Assembly: GCA_020050375.1 (NCBI GenBank)
Contig: JAGVKR010000145.1
Location: 1-6,507 of the forward strand
Length of the DNA stretch: 6,507 nucleotides
Origin: Planctomycetales bacterium
Lineage (GTDB): Bacteria > Planctomycetota > Planctomycetia > Planctomycetales > Planctomycetaceae
Direction: 5' to 3'
Notes under the pieces: generated by a model
The model's input: the letters and a program-made list of their open reading frames with translations, nothing else
Told to the model about the DNA's origin: nothing
Databases searched by the model: none
Shown: positions 5,835-6,507 of the stretch, piece after piece
Position numbering within the stretch: the first letter of the stretch is position 1
Layout of the letters: each line of letters begins with the position of its first letter
Program-made: the position numbers and the translations under genes

Positions 5835-5902
5835 CGCGCAGGGCAAGCCTTTTACCCTGCCGCGCGACCCCCCCCCCGGCCCCCCCTTCCTAAGGGGGAG
5901 AG
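5835..5902. repeat. C-rich double-hairpin repeat in acyltransferase leader
   Basis: A first hairpin pairs CGCG-CAGGG with CCCTG-C-CGCG (about 5835-5866, one bulged C). It is followed by runs of 10 C (5868-5877) and 7 C (5880-5886), and a hairpin CCCCCTT/AAGGGGG (5882-5888 with 5892-5898). The reverse strand reads as the peptide LPLRKGGPGGG, a wording I recall from translated intergenic repeats of planctomycetes and cyanobacteria. It ends about 23 nt before the start codon of the next gene. Confidence 0.6.
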
Positions 5903-5911
5903 TTTTGGCGC

Positions 5912-5916
5912 GGGAG
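5912..5916 (+). promoter_or_regulatory. Ribosome binding site deciding a TTG start
   Basis: GGGAG lies eight bases before TTG 5925. No ATG or GTG occurs nearby in frame that would keep the family N-terminus, and the frame further upstream is the C-rich repeat, so this site supports the TTG start. Confidence 0.6.
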
Positions 5917-5924
5917 ACCTGAGT

Positions 5925-6507
5925 TTGAGGATTCGCAGTCGTTACCTCACGAAGTTTGTCGGTTGGTTCGTTGCGCTCGTGTTTCGCGCGCTGAGCCGGA
6001 CGCTGCGTTTTGACGGGCACATCGAGGCCGCGCTCACCGACCCTTCGTATCGTCCGTCGCGAACGTTCATCTACGCTCTCTGGCACGATTCGATTCTGAT
6101 CCCCCTGGCACGCGCGGCGCTGACCCGCCCCAACATCGCCGCTCTGGTCAGCCGGCATCAGGATGGGTCGTACCTCGCCGAGTTCATGCAGTGCATCGGG
6201 ATCCGTTCGATCCGTGGTTCGACCAACCGCGGCGGCGAGCAGGCGATTCGCGAGCTGGTCGATCAGGCGGACGATTGGCACATCTTCATCACCCCCGACG
6301 GGCCGCGCGGGCCGCATCATGAAATCAAAGAGGGGATCGTCTACCTCGCCTCACGGACCGGTCGGCCGATCGTGCCGATCGTGTCGCTCTATCCCCAGTC
6401 GTGGCATATCCGGGGCAGTTGGACGGGCCTGTGGATTCCCAAGCCTTTCAGCCGCTGCTACTACCTTCTGGGCGAGCCGCTGACGATTCCCGCAAACCTT
6501 ACAGATC
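5925..6507 (+). CDS. DUF374-type lysophospholipid acyltransferase, 5' part
   Basis: This family is predicted to move acyl groups to lipid A or lysophospholipid acceptors at the inner membrane; DUF374 members are found in Gram-negative and planctomycete genomes. I translated 194 codons from TTG 5925, open to the right edge; usual length is about 220-250. A short basic/hydrophobic N-terminus (FVGWFVALVF, 11-20) may anchor it to the membrane. Motifs are IYALWHDSIL (49-58), LVSRHQDG (74-81), IGIRSIRGSTNRGG (91-104) and FITPDGPRGP (121-130), followed by VPIV and GEPLTIP near the edge; these match the DUF374 core. TTG is chosen from GGGAG eight bases upstream. The gene is on the strand opposite trpB and probably has its own promoter at 5765-5791. 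The donor and acceptor are not shown by sequence. Confidence 0.85.
   Translation, partial: MRIRSRYLTKFVGWFVALVFRALSRTLRFDGHIEAALTDPSYRPSRTFIYALWHDSILIPLARAALTRPNIAALVSRHQDGSYLAEFMQCIGIRSIRGSTNRGGEQAIRELVDQADDWHIFITPDGPRGPHHEIKEGIVYLASRTGRPIVPIVSLYPQSWHIRGSWTGLWIPKPFSRCYYLLGEPLTIPANLTD

Noticed and set aside
5520..6320. 266-codon open frame on the minus strand
   Set aside because: It crosses the DUF5615 fragment, the C-rich repeat and the acyltransferase in antisense; its only familiar part is the translated repeat LPLRKGGPGGG.

Overview
The window looks like a piece of a GC-rich planctomycete chromosome, probably Pirellulales-like. That placement is inferred from protein wording (TrpA, TrpB, the S9 peptidase and the DUF5615-type PIN fragment) and from many quasi-palindromic elements between genes; no rRNA or other marker confirms it.

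Layout: the left edge holds the first 175 codons of an apbE-like FAD:protein FMN transferase (minus strand, 3' end outside the window). Next is a 382-bp gap (528-909) with a long hairpin in the presumed apbE leader, a possible 36-codon gene remnant on the plus strand, and a perfect 18-bp inverted repeat after the next gene. Three minus-strand genes follow in transcription order trpB (4089-5324), trpA (2959-3870) and a secreted S9-family prolyl-oligopeptidase-like enzyme (910-2871). TrpB and TrpA form tryptophan synthase, which makes the last step of tryptophan biosynthesis. The peptidase has a Sec signal peptide and so works outside the cytoplasm; its place behind trpBA is probably neighbourhood and not shared pathway. 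A sigma-70-like promoter in front of trpB is visible.

The right part is on the plus strand: a truncated DUF5615 (PIN-like toxin) C-terminal fragment at 5475-5717, then a 207-bp gap with a hairpin, a candidate promoter and a C-rich repeat, then the 5' 194 codons of a DUF374-type lysophospholipid acyltransferase running off the right edge.

The most unusual feature is the set of purine-rich/pyrimidine-rich quasi-palindromes. One lies between trpB and trpA, one ahead of apbE, a C-rich one ahead of the acyltransferase, and one sits inside the trpA reading frame, where it adds about 30 low-complexity residues without breaking the frame. In addition, the three complete minus-strand genes each carry a strong hairpin 23-26 nt after the stop codon. 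No complete new defence or metabolic system is visible; the novelty here lies in the repeat elements and the gene remnants.
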